DNA of 64,000 nucleotides from Utricularia gibba (lineage: Eukaryota; Streptophyta; Magnoliopsida; Lamiales; Lentibulariaceae), in NCBI GenBank assembly GCA_002189035.1, contig NEEC01000009.1, forward strand, positions 2,046,001 through 2,110,000. Reading direction: 5' to 3'. Below the pieces are notes generated by a model. That model saw nothing but the letters and a program-made list of their open reading frames with translations, was not told where the DNA came from and did not search any database. Position 1 is the stretch's first letter. The number at the start of each line of letters is the position of its first letter. Below are positions 11,881 through 24,100 of this stretch, piece by piece. Made by a program: the position numbers and the translations under genes.

Positions 11881-13220
11881 ATGAAGATGGCGGAACAAAT
11901 CTACAAAATCACCCACGAAAATGAATCCTTACTAACCTTCGATCTAGAAGAGATGGCAGAAATGTGTAAAGGAAGAGCTCACGATCAGATGGGCGAATTC
12001 CAGTTAACAGCCAAAAAAACAGCGGTTCAAGTCCAACAATTGGCAGCAGTCTCGCTACTAATCGCGATTCCCCTGTTTCTACTCCACTCTTCGTACAACA
12101 AATACGGTGCTTCTCTGTGGAAAGGCGATTACAGCGGAGGAGATTCGAGGAAGGATTTGGACCTGTTCATTGGAGAGTGGGTGCGGGATCCGGCGGGGGC
12201 ACATTACACCAACTGGAGCTGCGATGCCATTCAAGAGTTCAGTTGCATTAAGGCAGGTCGGCCGGACGACGGGTACATGAAATGGCGGTGGCGACCGGAC
12301 GGCGGGGAACTACCGGCGTTCGAAGCGGAGGAGTTTCTGGAGATGATGAGAGGGAAGGCGATGGGGTTCGTTGGGGATTCGTTAGCCAGAAATCAAGTCG
12401 ACTCTCTCGTTTGCCTCTTATCCAGGGTTAGTCCCGAATCTCAATCCAATTTAATCTTCGAATCAGGGCGAAGCTGAGATTCAGTTTGCAGGTTGCCAGG
12501 CGGGAGCTGCATGCGGAGAAGTTCGGGAAAAAGGTTTACAGATTCGCCGACTACGACTTCAACCTCTCCATAAGCTGGTCTGTGTACCTCGTCCACTCCG
12601 AAGCCACCGTGATCGAAGATTACTCCCACCCCTTCAACATCTTCCTCGACGAGTTCGACCTCCTCTGGACCAGGCGAATCGCCGAATTCGACTACATTGT
12701 TATATCCGCCGACCGGTGGTTCACTCGGCCGACCTTCTTGTACATCAACCGCAAGCTCATCGGCTGCCTCCATTGCAGCGACCTCAAGGTGCCTCACTAC
12801 CCGATATCCTTTGCCTACGCTCGCGCCTTCAACACAGCCTTCCGCGCGATCAATTCGGCCGACAATTTCTCCGGTACCGTCTTCTTGAGGACGTATTCAC
12901 CAGCGCATTACGATGGGGCATGGAATAAGGGCGGCGACTGCCTGCGGACGGAGCCGTTAAGGCGGGAAGAGTTGGAGGTGGAGGACACTGATAAGCAAAT
13001 GTATGCTGCACAGTTGGAGGAGCTGGGAATTGCACGGAAAGCCGGGGGGCGGAAGTTCCGGCTGTTGGATGTGACGATGGCGATGGCTCTGAGGCCAGAT
13101 GGGCATCCGAGTCATTACGGCCGTAAACGGGGTTTTGCTAATGACTGTGTGCATTGGTGCCTCCCAGGCCCCATTGATGCTTGGAATAGCTTGCTGCAGG
13201 AGTTGTTGAGAAGAGAGTAG
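11881..13220 (+). CDS. TBL polysaccharide O-acetyltransferase, copy 2
   Basis: Tandem paralogue of the preceding TBL gene, about 424 residues. Exons 11881-12426 and 12492-13220, with the intron at the same codon (after CLLSR). PMR5N begins at [15 protein letters not shown] (VGDSLARN) and DxxH (DCVHWCLPG) are both present. It differs from copy 1 by an N-terminal extension of about 55 residues before the signal anchor ([18 protein letters not shown]). The start is uncertain: ATG at 11881 or 11887, or a later in-frame ATG at about 11953 that would give a normal-length N terminus. Presumed Golgi membrane protein, lumenal catalytic domain. The two copies are highly similar across the catalytic domain, so they probably arose by tandem duplication. 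Confidence 0.88.
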
Positions 13221-13289
13221 TAACGTGTGTTAAAGACAGAATCTTTGTTTGAAGTCTGGTTCCAGATTCAAACACTTTCATCAATATAC

Positions 13290-14712
13290 TCAGAAAGCAA
13301 TCTTGATGAATACAAGCAGGTGTAGCAACAAAATATAGAGCACGAAGGCTGACCTCAACAGCGCCATTCTCCCCATGGTATAGTTTCTTCGAGCCATATG
13401 CACAGGAAGCTTGTGCTCATCGTAATCAGATGGATATTCAGTGTAGGAGCTGCTTCTCGCAAATCTATTCCGAGTGATGATAGTATCTGAGTTTCGGTTC
13501 TCTATTCGTTTCCACGTGCCACTTGACTTTTCTAGTTCCAACTCAAGGTGATGGATTTCGTCAATGAGGCCTTCGGCTTGGGACTGATGGACACAAAAGA
13601 GAACAGAAGTTATATTATCAATAGAGCATCAAGGGGAGATGGGTGAAGGATGAGATTTGACCTGCTTCATTGCAAGCTGCTCTATCAGGCTGTGAAGCTG
13701 TTTATCTAGTGCCTTCTCTCGCTGTGCTGTGCAGATGCAACAGGGCACAAAAAGTGAAAACCTTCTATGTAATTTCAGTTAAAAGGAGAACAAGTACCTG
13801 GAGTGGGCTGTTTCAAGGCACTTTCTTGAACTTGTTGCCATCTTTTCTCCAGTTCTTGCACAACCTTCTCCATTGAAACCACCTCCTTTTTCTTGTTCTC
13901 TAACAATGCGAGTTTCGAAGCTTTTTCCTCTTCCTGGGCTTTGCTAGCTGATCCCGAATCGTTAAGCGATCTCCCAGATTCTTGGAGCTCACTGTCTTCT
14001 CTGGTTCCCAGAAGCTCCCTTTTCAGGCTCTCCGCGACCTGGTCAACCTCCTGCAGAACAAAACTGTTATGGAGATCATCCGCAGAGGGAAAATCAAAGT
14101 AGCTGCTCCACAAATGCAAATAAGCATCGAAATTGATCCCGAACCTTCAACTTACTTCGAAGCAAATCCGCTTCCTTCACCCTTTCCTCTATCTTAATTT
14201 GACAATTTAGAATTGAATTTTGATATTCAATGTTTTCCTCTTGCAACCGTTCCTCTCTGAGCTGTGCCTGAAGAAATCCCAAAACAAAGCGATATCTCTC
14301 AATAAAAATAGAAGATTGCATCAAGGATCTGCAATTCGCATCAGCCCGAAGAATTACAGAAAAATGAGGAAAAAAAATCAAAGCCGCCCCGATAAGCGAG
14401 TGAAAAACAATGAGATACCTCTTGTTTGGTAGCGGAGTGGGCATTAAGCTGCAGCGAGAGAGCATTATTAGAAGCCACGGAGCGAGCGTGCAGATCAGGA
14501 AGGCGTTGTGAAATATCCGGCGGCGGCAATCTCAGCCGCAGATCTTGGATCGAGCGGTTTAAGGAAGCTGCTTTTTGGTCTAATTCCTGAATATACGCCA
14601 GTTGCTCTGGTGTGAAGATCGGAAGCAACGAGGCATCATCCTTCTCCGCGTCGCTTACCTCTCCGCCCCCGCCGGCAACGACGTCCGCCGCCCAAGCTAA
14701 AAGTCCCGCCAT
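13290..14712 (-). CDS. Tail-anchored coiled-coil protein (golgin-like)
   Basis: Exons 14419-14712, 14145-14267, 13798-14050, 13662-13726 and 13290-13583, about 342 residues; start ATG at 14712. The N terminus is MAGLLAWAADVV, followed by an acidic patch and a conserved block (DQKAASLNRSIQDLRLRLPP). A long coiled coil rich in E, K and Q comes next, then a C-terminal hydrophobic anchor (LLRSAFVLYILLLHLLVFI). The tail recalls golgin-84/CASP anchors, and the position between the TBL pair and ICME matches Arabidopsis At5g15880, annotated as golgin family A. The function is not established to my knowledge. Likely membrane-anchored with the coiled coil in the cytosol. Confidence 0.8.
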
Positions 14713-15074
14713 CTCCTCTAACTTCCGACGCGATCCAGCGACACCAGTCTCTCCTTTTCTGTTACTGCACAGAAAAGCAAAATAAAACAAGAAACCAGGA
14801 AATGGACCGGACCTGAAAAACGGACATTTTCGGCCCAGTTTTATCAGAATATTCCATCATAAATAATCGTTTCGCAATGAAATTAAAAAAAAAAAAAGAA
14901 AACAAGAAAACAAAATGAGCACGTGCTTCTGGAAGGCTGGAAACTGGGAATTGGTGCTTATATTCTATGCGCCGAAATCAACGTGACGATTGGGAGCCTT
15001 TGCCAGGTTCTCGAATGATTACACTATCTGTCTGCACTCTACATTCTGATTGAATTGTTAACTTCCGGTCGCCG
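14713..15074. promoter_or_regulatory. Short divergent promoter, coiled-coil/ICME
   Basis: 362 bp between divergent ATGs, so both promoters must overlap or sit back to back. A palindromic CACGTG G-box lies near 14921-14926 (in GAGCACGTGCTT). No other element recognised. Confidence 0.45.
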
Positions 15075-17485
15075 ATGGAGACGTCGTCGTCGTTGCCGCC
15101 GAGGTTTTCGTTGACGGATATAGGTGCCGCTGAGGAATCAAATACTTTGGTCAAGGTATCCAGTTATCCGAGCGATTCTCTGGATCAGATGCGGAGGCGG
15201 AGAATTTCGCATTCTTCGGAGACTCGGCCTCGTCGTCAGAGATCGTTCAGCCGCGACATTGGTCATGCTGCGGCTGAGACTTATTTGCTTACAAGGCTTA
15301 GCTTTAAGCTGCTCGTTTATCTCGGGTACTTGCTCCATTTTCTTGGTTATTTGGTACTTGAGGCTTGTTGATTGAGACACGGCTTGTTATTTAATGTTTT
15401 AGTGCGGTAATGGCCATGGCGCTTTGTGTAGTAAACTTGGACTGAGTATTGTTGCAAAATTCTTCTGGTTTGTGGTTGATGTTCTCGCTATAAATATTTG
15501 TATTCAGGTTAGGATACCGGTGGATAACAAGACTATTAGCTCTTGCTCTCTATGCCACCTTTCTCATGCCTGGATTTCTTCAAGGTGGTTCAATTCAGTG
15601 ACACTCTTTTTTGTGTTGTCATATTACCAAAAAAGAAATATGATGTACGTAAATCATCTGTTTAAGAATCATGATGTGTTCCTGAAAATGAAGCCAAGGC
15701 ATTTTGAGTAATTGTATTGAGTTCACCGCAGTTGCTTTTCTCTATTACTTTTCAAGCCAAGTACATCGAAGTATTGTTTATGGCAATCAACCAAGAAATA
15801 GGTTTGTTACTGTCTCTTCGTGTTGTGTGTTTACCCACATTTCTGTTGCTGTTGTGTAACCAGATATTACATCACAGGCTGGATTTGTATTTGCCCGCAA
15901 ACTGTGATGGAATGAAGCCCATAGTAATATTTGTGACTGGTGGAGCATGGATTATTGGGTGAGTCTGTCATCTCCTTTTACCTATCTTCCTCTGCAATGG
16001 GTGGGTGACTGGGTGGCGTGAAGGAGGAGGGTATTTTCATAATCTCACATTTTACGATGCTGAATGCTTAATATTACTGATAAGACACTAAAAATCATTG
16101 AAACAGCTAAACTTCGAAACTGGGGGCCATCTGCACCCTTTCCAGTATTTATGATTCTCCATTCTACAAATGCAGTTATAAGGCATGGGGTTCGCTACTG
16201 GGGCTGCAGTTAGCAGGAAGAGACATCATTGTGGCATGCATCGATTACAGGTATCTTGACTTTGTAATGATATGGTATGTTCTTTTTTAACCTCAGCGTT
16301 GTCCTTTATGTTTTTTTGTTTAGAAATTTTCCACAGGGAACAATCGGTGATATGGTGAACGATGTTTCTCAAGGCATTGCATATATTTTTGAAAATATTA
16401 TCGAAATTGGTGGAGACCCTGACAGGTTAGTCTTGGTTATGCGGAAAATCAGGATATAGGTTGGTGTAAGCCAGAAAATATCATCTCACCTCGAGACATT
16501 GACTACAATGAAATCCATATCCAGAACCCATGTAATCTGTGCCTTTCTCAGGATTTATCTAATGGGTCAATCAGCTGGCGCACATATCTCTGCGTGTGCT
16601 CTTTTAGATCAGGCAATCAGAGAATCCAGAGGGGAAAGTGTGAGTTGGAGTGCTTCTAGGATAAATACATATTTCGCTCTCTCTGGAGGGTACGAACTAT
16701 GCTTTTATTATTTTTGTTTGCTCTCTCTAACCTCTTGGTGAACTCTTACCATGCAAAACCTACCATTTACAGATACAATTTACTTGAATTAGTGGACCAT
16801 TTCAATAATCGAGGCCTGTACCGTTCTATCTTCCTGAGGTATTTAATCTCTTGGAAAGTCCTGTTCTAGCATACTTGTGCATTGCCTTTTCCAGTAACAA
16901 CTTACCTACGCGTCACTTTGCTGTCAAGTGTCATGGAAGGCGAAGGATCATTGGCAAAGTACTCCCCGAACTCATTGTGCGAGGCATGGAAGCCTCCGCA
17001 GTTTCTCTGCTCCCACACACTATTCTCTTCCATGGAACCTCAGATTACTCCATTCCATCAGATGCCAGGTCAGTGTAAACATTTTTCTGATTCTGAAACT
17101 CCAGGATGAAGAAGATCTCCCTCAAACAGATAATCATGCTCCTCCATCTTATTCCACCACAGTAAAACATTTGTCGTTGCACTCCGAAGCTCCGGGGCAA
17201 GTGCAGATCTCATACTCTACAACGGAAAGACGCACACAGATCTATTCCTCCAAGTAAGTGATTGTGTCTGAACATGCTCCTTTTCTTTTCCATGCATCTT
17301 AGCTGCGTGCACCTGAACCGCAGGACCCTCTTCGCGGAGGCAAAGATGAACTTTTTGACTACACAGTAACCTTCATACATAGAGATAACAAGGAGGCCCT
17401 CGCCAGGGATGCCATGGCTCATCCAAGGAAGCGCCTTGTGCCGGAGATACTCCTGAAATTGGCCGGCAAAGTGAGTCCCTTTTAA
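15075..17485 (+). CDS. ICME: Isoprenylcysteine alpha-carbonyl methylesterase
   Basis: Alpha/beta-hydrolase that removes the methyl ester from prenylated cysteine; in Arabidopsis, ICME acts on ER/Golgi membranes and affects ABA signalling. Eleven exons: 15075-15325, 15508-15584, 15732-15801, 15878-15958, 16176-16250, 16324-16425, 16552-16689, 16773-16838, 16929-17068, 17163-17253, 17324-17485 (about 417 residues). N-terminal hydrophobic segments span exons 1-3. The oxyanion region VTGGAW is in exon 4, the nucleophile elbow GQSAG in exon 7, and the acid and histidine regions are in [10 protein letters not shown] and GKTHTD. A single-base deletion sits at 16964-16967: KYSP is followed by PELIVRG only after a +1 correction. 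ICME and ICMEL2 are equally possible names. Confidence 0.87.
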
Positions 17486-17886
17486 CCTCCGAGGTGTCAA
17501 AAGTACAATGGAATCTCCCACCAGGTAACCCCAAGGAGATACAATGCACGTATGTTCATCCTCTACTCTAGTATGAATTCTTTCCTCATAAGAAAGTAAC
17601 TACTGTTTTATTTTCAAAAAAAAACGGTCCGCTTCTAAAAAAAAAATTGTTTAAAAAAATAGGAATTTAGAAGCTTTTTGGAACACTTTTTAATTATAAC
17701 TATTTAAAAAAACTATAACTTGAAGTTGTTGGGTTAAAGGCCCAATACAAAACCCAAAGCTCATCATTGGAAGGCCCAATCCGGGATGTATGTTTTCCCG
17801 CCACGTACGAAGTAACCGCTTCTCGGTATGCAAAGCATGTTGGTTCATCTTGTACAACGAACCTGTGCTGTTCTTGTTTATGCGCC
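17486..17886. other. Spacer ICME/GEX3
   Basis: 401 bp between head-to-tail genes: ICME 3' UTR then GEX3 promoter. Contains A-rich tracts at 17620-17660; no ORF of note. Confidence 0.4.
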
Positions 17887-20732
17887 ATGGATCACATCGC
17901 CCCTGTTCCTCTGTCTGTGACAATCTTGATCTTGTTCCTGCAGTTCGCGCCGACGGTTTCGGGGTACTCGAAATTTTCGAAGTTTTCTCCACATCTACAC
18001 TCATTTTCAGGTATTTTCTCTCCATCCAATTTTCCATTTTCCTGTGCTGTCGTGGAGAAACCATTATTTCCTTTCGAACCGGCAAAGAATAGAGAATTTT
18101 GTTGCTGTTATTCACTGTTTCTTTCTGTTTTTTATCTTACGCCCAAGGGTGTGTTTATGGTGGAAAGGGAACAGACATTGTTTGGTGAAGTACATAAGTA
18201 CTTCGTTTTTTTTTTTCTTTTTTTTTTTTTGTGGTTGAAGGCGGTGAAACTAAGACAAGAGGCGTCAAAAAACTTTTTAAGAACTTCATCGGGGACAACC
18301 GTCGAATTTACGTTTGTTCGGGGAAAGAGTTCTATTCTTTTGAAAGCAATGGTACTATTGCTTGGTCAGTGCACTTGAATTATACATGCAGTGCTGATAT
18401 CGCCCCTGTTCATGGAGGATCAAGAAAGGCATACCACCTCAACTCTATTCTTCTACAGTTTTTGTGTACTTCCAACATGCCCCAATAGTGATTCCACCCG
18501 TTGCAGATATATGTGGTTGCAGAAAACAGAGTACTGAAACTCTATCCTCTAAATATTGGAACATCTGAAGCAGCTGTAAGATTGTTCTTTGATCCTGGAC
18601 TCGTGGAAGAAGGACCTGGTGAAATTGTGGGAGTTTCTGCAAGCATATCCAGCTCTGTTGTTCTTATAAATGTGAAAAACCGTGGGTTGTTTGCCTACAA
18701 GATGCACGGAGAGCTCCTTTGGGTCGCTGATCCGGTGCTTTACCAGCACGGATATCGTAGAGGATGCCGAAAAAACAGCACTGAGTGCTACTTTGTATCA
18801 CCCCCTGTCATAGACCACTGTGAAGCAAGCGTATTTGTATCCCACTTGAACTGATCTGATCAGTTTCTCTTTGTGATACTTGAGCTTGAGTTGGTGATGA
18901 CGCCTGAGAGAAGTCAGTTTTCTTGCAGGTGTATAACAATGTTGGGGAACTCTACTCCTTGTCGCTTCGTCATCTTCATTTTAACTGGATTCAAGACCTT
19001 AGGATGTTTGGGAATTCATTTGTCATCACTGCAGGCAACAATGGTCGTTTGTATGTTACCGTACCGGATTCAGGACTCGTTCTTGCATTGAGTTCCTTGA
19101 CAGGGAATATTCTGTGGCAAGAAAGTGTAGGGCCATTGAGTTCATCGGATTATGAGCCAGTTGTTGACGCAAACGGTAACGTGTTCTTTGTTGCTGTAAA
19201 ATGAGCCAAAAGATGATTGAATCTTTGGCAGGTTGGATATCCTTTGGCTCGTTGGACGGCTTTCTGTATTCCTTCTCTCCAATGGGAGCACTCAAAAAGT
19301 TCAAGTCAACTGGTTCAAATTCTGTGATCCAGATGAACCCCATTCTTGATTGTTCAGGCTATGGAGTCTACATCTCCGAGAAGGAAATGGATTATTCCCA
19401 TGTTTCTACATCGAAACCGAAAAACGCAGTGTTTACTCACCTCATTCCAGCTTCTGGTGACGTTCATCACTCTGAAAGTGATCCTGGTAAGCGTAATTAC
19501 TAAGCCTTTTAACCCTCCTGTCCGGATCAATCCTTTCATCCTTCTTACTTGTTAGATGACTAGAGCTGTGGTAAACACAGGTATGCTCTTGGTCAAGCTT
19601 TCTCAGAGTGATCTTCAGCACTTCATTGTGGATGAAAGAACACTCCTGGCCTTTTTTGCAGCTTCGAGTCAGTTGAGAATACCCTCTCCTTTGCAATGTT
19701 TCCTGCGGAGCACTTCCCTTATCCTTCTATGTTCAACGATGCAGGAAACAGAAGTTCCTGGCCATGCCGCTCAACCCGTAATACTCTTTGTAACCATGCT
19801 TGTGCTCGTTCGAATGCATCTATGGGATACCACTTCCATTTACTTTCTCCGTTTCAGGGCAGAAGCTTGCTTCCAGTTGCTCGCAGGTGAAGCTTGAGAG
19901 TATACGCATCTACACAGGTCGAATGAAGGCTACTTGCTTAACTTTCCTCAGGCTGTATCCAACATAACCTTGACCCCTGCTGTCCTGATTCACTTCAGGT
20001 GAGAAGAAGACAATCATACTGTTTGTGGTAATCGAGTCGATTCTCCTGGTGGTACTTGCAGCTGCAGTAGGATACTGCTGCATCTTCTGGAGAAAGCAGA
20101 AGCTTCAAGGCCTAGGTCTTGGGAACTTCCTCGACAAGAGAGTAAGGCTGGGAGCTTGCATCATCCGAGTCGGTCTCTCCCAAACTGACGAACGATCTCC
20201 TTCATTCCTTCAGCGTTCTCTGCGATCCGAGATGAAGGCATTCGACCGGATGATCTGCGAGCTCGAACGGAAGACATCCAAGGAGACGGAGACGTCTAAT
20301 GATGTGCTGGGGAGGCTAAGCCATTTAATCAAACGACGGGAGCGCATCCGGAGGAAGCTGTCCTCGCGTTACAGTTTAGGTAGAGATGGAGAAGCATCGG
20401 GCCTGAGGCCGGTGCTCCCATCGTACAAGGGCGAAACGAGAAGCTACTCGTTCCGAGGTTCCAACAAAGAGAGTCTCACCATATTCCACTCACTCAGCGA
20501 CACTACTTGCTCTGGTTCTTCAGAGTCGGAGGGGTACGCCAGCACCATGGAGGAGGAAGCCAGGGACGACGCCGTAAAGGGAAAAGCTCGTATCGAAGAG
20601 GAAAGCTCCGGCGACTGTGAGATGACGACTGCATCGCCTTCGACTTCGGGAACTGCATCCTGCAGCGATGCCTCGCTTGGCTACCGTTCTGGAAGCTTGA
20701 GGAGAAGAGCATTCTCGTTGGAGCGCAGGTGA
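17887..20732 (+). CDS. GEX3: GAMETE EXPRESSED 3, PQQ-like propeller membrane protein
   Basis: Exons 17887-18010, 18241-18428, 18507-18836, 18929-19175, 19232-19486, 19581-19667, 19745-19777, 19858-19917, 19999-20141 and 20214-20732, about 661 residues. Signal peptide (VTILILFLQFAPTVSG), then quinoprotein-like beta-propeller blades (for example IYVCSGKEFYSFESNGTIAW and GRLYVTVPDSGLVLAL), one membrane helix (ILLVVLAAAVGYCCIFW) and a Ser-rich cytosolic tail. In Arabidopsis GEX3 is expressed in gametes and implicated in pollen-tube guidance and early embryo development. Oddities: intron 2 has a GC donor (18429-18430), exon 7 is only 33 nt, and intron 9 (20142-20213) is 72 nt with no stop in frame, so retention would add 24 residues. 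Exon borders in 19581-19917 were set by homology recalled from Arabidopsis. Confidence 0.85.
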
Positions 20733-21161
20733 ACGTGTGCGCGAGAGAGGGACAGCAACCCAATGCTTGCTTCTCGTAAGAACACGGAGACGGTTGCACA
20801 ATAATAAATTATTATTATTATCATGGCGGCGGCGGCGGCGGCGGCGCCGGAAGACTGCAATGCTGTCTTGTTTCGCGTTAGAACATAAACCGGCAAACCA
20901 ACAACTATCTTATAAGGGCAAAAGCAGCACACGTCAAATACCAAACAAGTGCCTACTACACGAATGAGGATAGACGTATTGGTACCTACAACAAACCTCG
21001 GATTCCACGAAGGATGGAGGAAGCCAACGTGTCTCTATCTTCTTCAGAATGAATGGAATTCTACCGTGTGGAAAGCGGCGACATTTTAAGACTAAAAATA
21101 CACAACTGCGACGAGAGCCTGACCTGCCGGAAGCTCTTAAGAGAGCAGGTTCTCAAGTAAC
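20733..21161. other. Convergent 3' spacer GEX3/CRWN with microsatellites
   Basis: 429 bp between convergent stops. Holds an (ATT)n tract followed directly by (GGC)7. Otherwise unremarkable 3' UTR sequence. Confidence 0.5.
20808..20845. repeat. Compound microsatellite (ATT)n then (GGC)7
   Basis: ATT repeats at 20808-20820, a short CAT, then seven GGC units at 20825-20845. Sits in the shared 3' region of two genes. Confidence 0.85.
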
Positions 21162-24100
21162 TTACATCACGAGGAAATTCAGTAATTTCTTCCCCAAAGA
21201 AAGTTCACCGGGGTGCGTCACCTCATCATCATCATCACCATCGCTGCTGCTGTCATGGTAGTTGTGACTGACGCTCTCGGTTCTGAGCTGGTTTGTGCCG
21301 TCTTGTTTGTCATGGAGAGCCCCCTCGCCAGCCAAATTGTTTGCAGTGCCTACATTATCAATCTGGGTGCTCCCTGCATTGAGGAACTGTAAAACATGCG
21401 GCAGGGAAAGTAGAAAAGTTACGAAGGATCATGAGAAATGGGAAAAATAACTGGCAAGGTAGTGGCGATGGGCAGTAACAACAGCGAGATAAAGCATGCT
21501 TACGGGGCTGTCGGCTGAGAATTCACTTGCAGCCGCACCACTTCTACTTTGCGAGACTGTTGCACCAACTTCAAACTTCCCAGATTCGTTGGTGGCAAGT
21601 CCAGGGGCTTTGCTTCGTTTGCCTCTACCTTTTCCTTTTCCCTTTTTATCTAGGGGCAAAGCTCCATTGGTTGACGTTACCACAGATCTGCGGGGCGCAT
21701 GGAAAAACACTCAAACAGGAACCAAGAAATGCGGAAACATGTAGAGACAGTGCGAACACTGAAAGGCAACTAATAACATTAGCAATGATAGGTAAATGGA
21801 GAAGTTCAACATAGCTACAGTGGGAACTTACTTTTTGGGTTGCCGAAGGTTGTAACGTTTCTGGCCAAAGCTTTCAACTTCAGAGACTTTTTGACGCCTC
21901 TTTGGACGGTCACCGTCCACAGCGCCATCAGACTGGTCATCTACCTGAATCTCATTTGTTGCTGCTTGTGAACCAGTGCGGTTCCGCTTTCTCTGATTAA
22001 GATCGGTGTCGGCAAGGCTTTGATCATTTTCGTGAACAGAATGCTCTCTGTTGCCATTTGGCTGGCCACCTGAAGATATCTCGGCCATAAGAGATGTTTC
22101 CCTACTAGCCACAGACCTAGTCCTGGTTGACTCACGATGGCGTGCCCTCCTACCTGAACTCTGGGAAGCTTCAGTCAGACCTTCATCGATTGGTAGTAGC
22201 ACGCGACCTACTCCAGCACTATTCGATTCACCTATCTTCGCATCAAATGAATCATTAATTCGTTTCCCCGATGGCTCTGCTACTCCACTGCCTGGTAATG
22301 CCTTTGGAGAATCAGCAGCTTTATTTGCATACTCTACAGAGTCTTCAGCATTCTCGAGTTCAAGCTTCGTTCCAGGTGACAGTTTAAAAATCCTTGAGGT
22401 ACATTTTCTGATCCATGAAATGGTTCCGCCTGCAGCAGGTGAACGTGACTTGACATCAGCAGGTGAGGAATTGGAAATTAACTTCTTGTTTTCAACTGTC
22501 TCTTTCAGATAATCCTCTGCTAGTTTTGGCAGTGAGGGTGGCTCGATGTTTTCCAGTTCAGCTAAAGGACGGTGATCTGAAAGCATGAACTCTCGAATGA
22601 TCTCCCCGCAGCTGTTGCAGCTTTTTCGCTTATCAATAGATGCAGAGAACCGTTCCTTTTCTTTAAGAAGCTGTTCCCTTTGATCCTTTAGCTTCTGACT
22701 CAGCGCAACTAGCTCTTCAATATCCTTTCTTATCTCAAGTTGCCGTGCCTCAAGATGATCCTTGTCCTGTGAAATATCCATTTTTTCCTTCTCTCTCTTA
22801 ACCTTTTCCAACTTCAACTCTTCCATTTCTCTCTGTGCAACCTCTTTCAAGTAACTGATATTGCTAAGTTCCCGTTCACGCTGCTCTCCAAATGCCCTTT
22901 CTCTCTCAAGCAAGCTATTCTCCATATCTTCCTGCCTCCTCTGAATTTCGGCCTCGAGCTCCTGTTTTTTTATTTCAAAATCATGAACCAAACCAGATTT
23001 CTCACTTTCCAGTCTTTCAGAGAGCAATGACTTCTCGTTCTCCATGTTAGCAGCAAAAGACTCCCTGGCCAATTTCAGAGATTCGAGTTCCCTTTGCACA
23101 TTTAGTTGGGTTTCCTGCTTCTGGTTTTGCAGCCTCTCCTCTTCAGACTGCCTATATTTTTCAAAAGATCTTTTTTGCTCAAGGAGCTCATCTTTCTCTT
23201 TGCTTATCTCAGATCTTTTATCATCTAGCTCCTCCCATTCTTTCTCAAATTTCTCCTTTTCCAGTTTCAGACTATCTGCTTCTGCGAATAGCTTTTCATT
23301 TTGCACCCTGTATCTCTCTGTCTCCAGTTTCAACTCGGACTGCAAACGAAAATGTTCTTTTCTTTCTTCTTCAGTAATTTTAAGTTGTTCTCTCTCTTCT
23401 CTTAGTTTAAGCTGCAGATCTTCAGTTTCTGTTTTTAGTTTCTCAAGATCAGCAATGAACCTAAGCAACTCTTCTTTTTCATCAAGAATTTGTTTCTTCT
23501 CCTTCTCCAATTTTTCCACCTCAACTCCGTGAGAATTTTCTCTTTCTTTCAATGCCTTTAACTTGGAGGCATACTCCTCCTCATTCTGTATTACTTTTTC
23601 CATTTTTTTCTCTACAGCTTGCTCGCGTTTTCTAATTTTGTCTTCCATATGTGCAATTTCAGACTCCTTCCTCTCGACTTCTACCGACTTGTTTCTCAAC
23701 TCTTCTTCATGCAACTTTCTCTTGTTCTCCATGTCCAACTCGAAAGCCTTCTGTTTTTCATCCAAGCTGAGCTTGTGTTGGTCCAACAATTTCTGTATTT
23801 CTATCTGCAGGTGTAAGAATCAATTTTTTAGAGCACTGGAAAGTAGAAGTTGTATTTTGCCCTTGAGATTTAATGAATTTGAAGAATGTGTATTGTGAAG
23901 TGTTCTTTATGGGGGTGCTGGGGGTCATCAATAATGTCGAAAATAAGTTCGATAACGAATGAAAACACACCCGTGCGCATTGAACTAGGGGAAAAAAAAG
24001 GAACACTAGTGACCTCAAAGAAATCTCAAAATTAAAAAATCAACATGCCAGGTTTTACCTTTTCCCTGGAGTTCAGCTTATCCTCCCATTCTGATAACTG

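Noticed and set aside
18206-18230. T-rich tract as a possible retroposon tail
   Set aside because: It sits directly before a splice acceptor and is the polypyrimidine tract of GEX3 intron 1.
23044-23898. Ser/Phe-rich ORFs on the plus strand opposite CRWN
   Set aside because: They are antisense shadows of the Glu/Lys-rich coiled-coil exon; composition is the complement of GAA/GAG codons.
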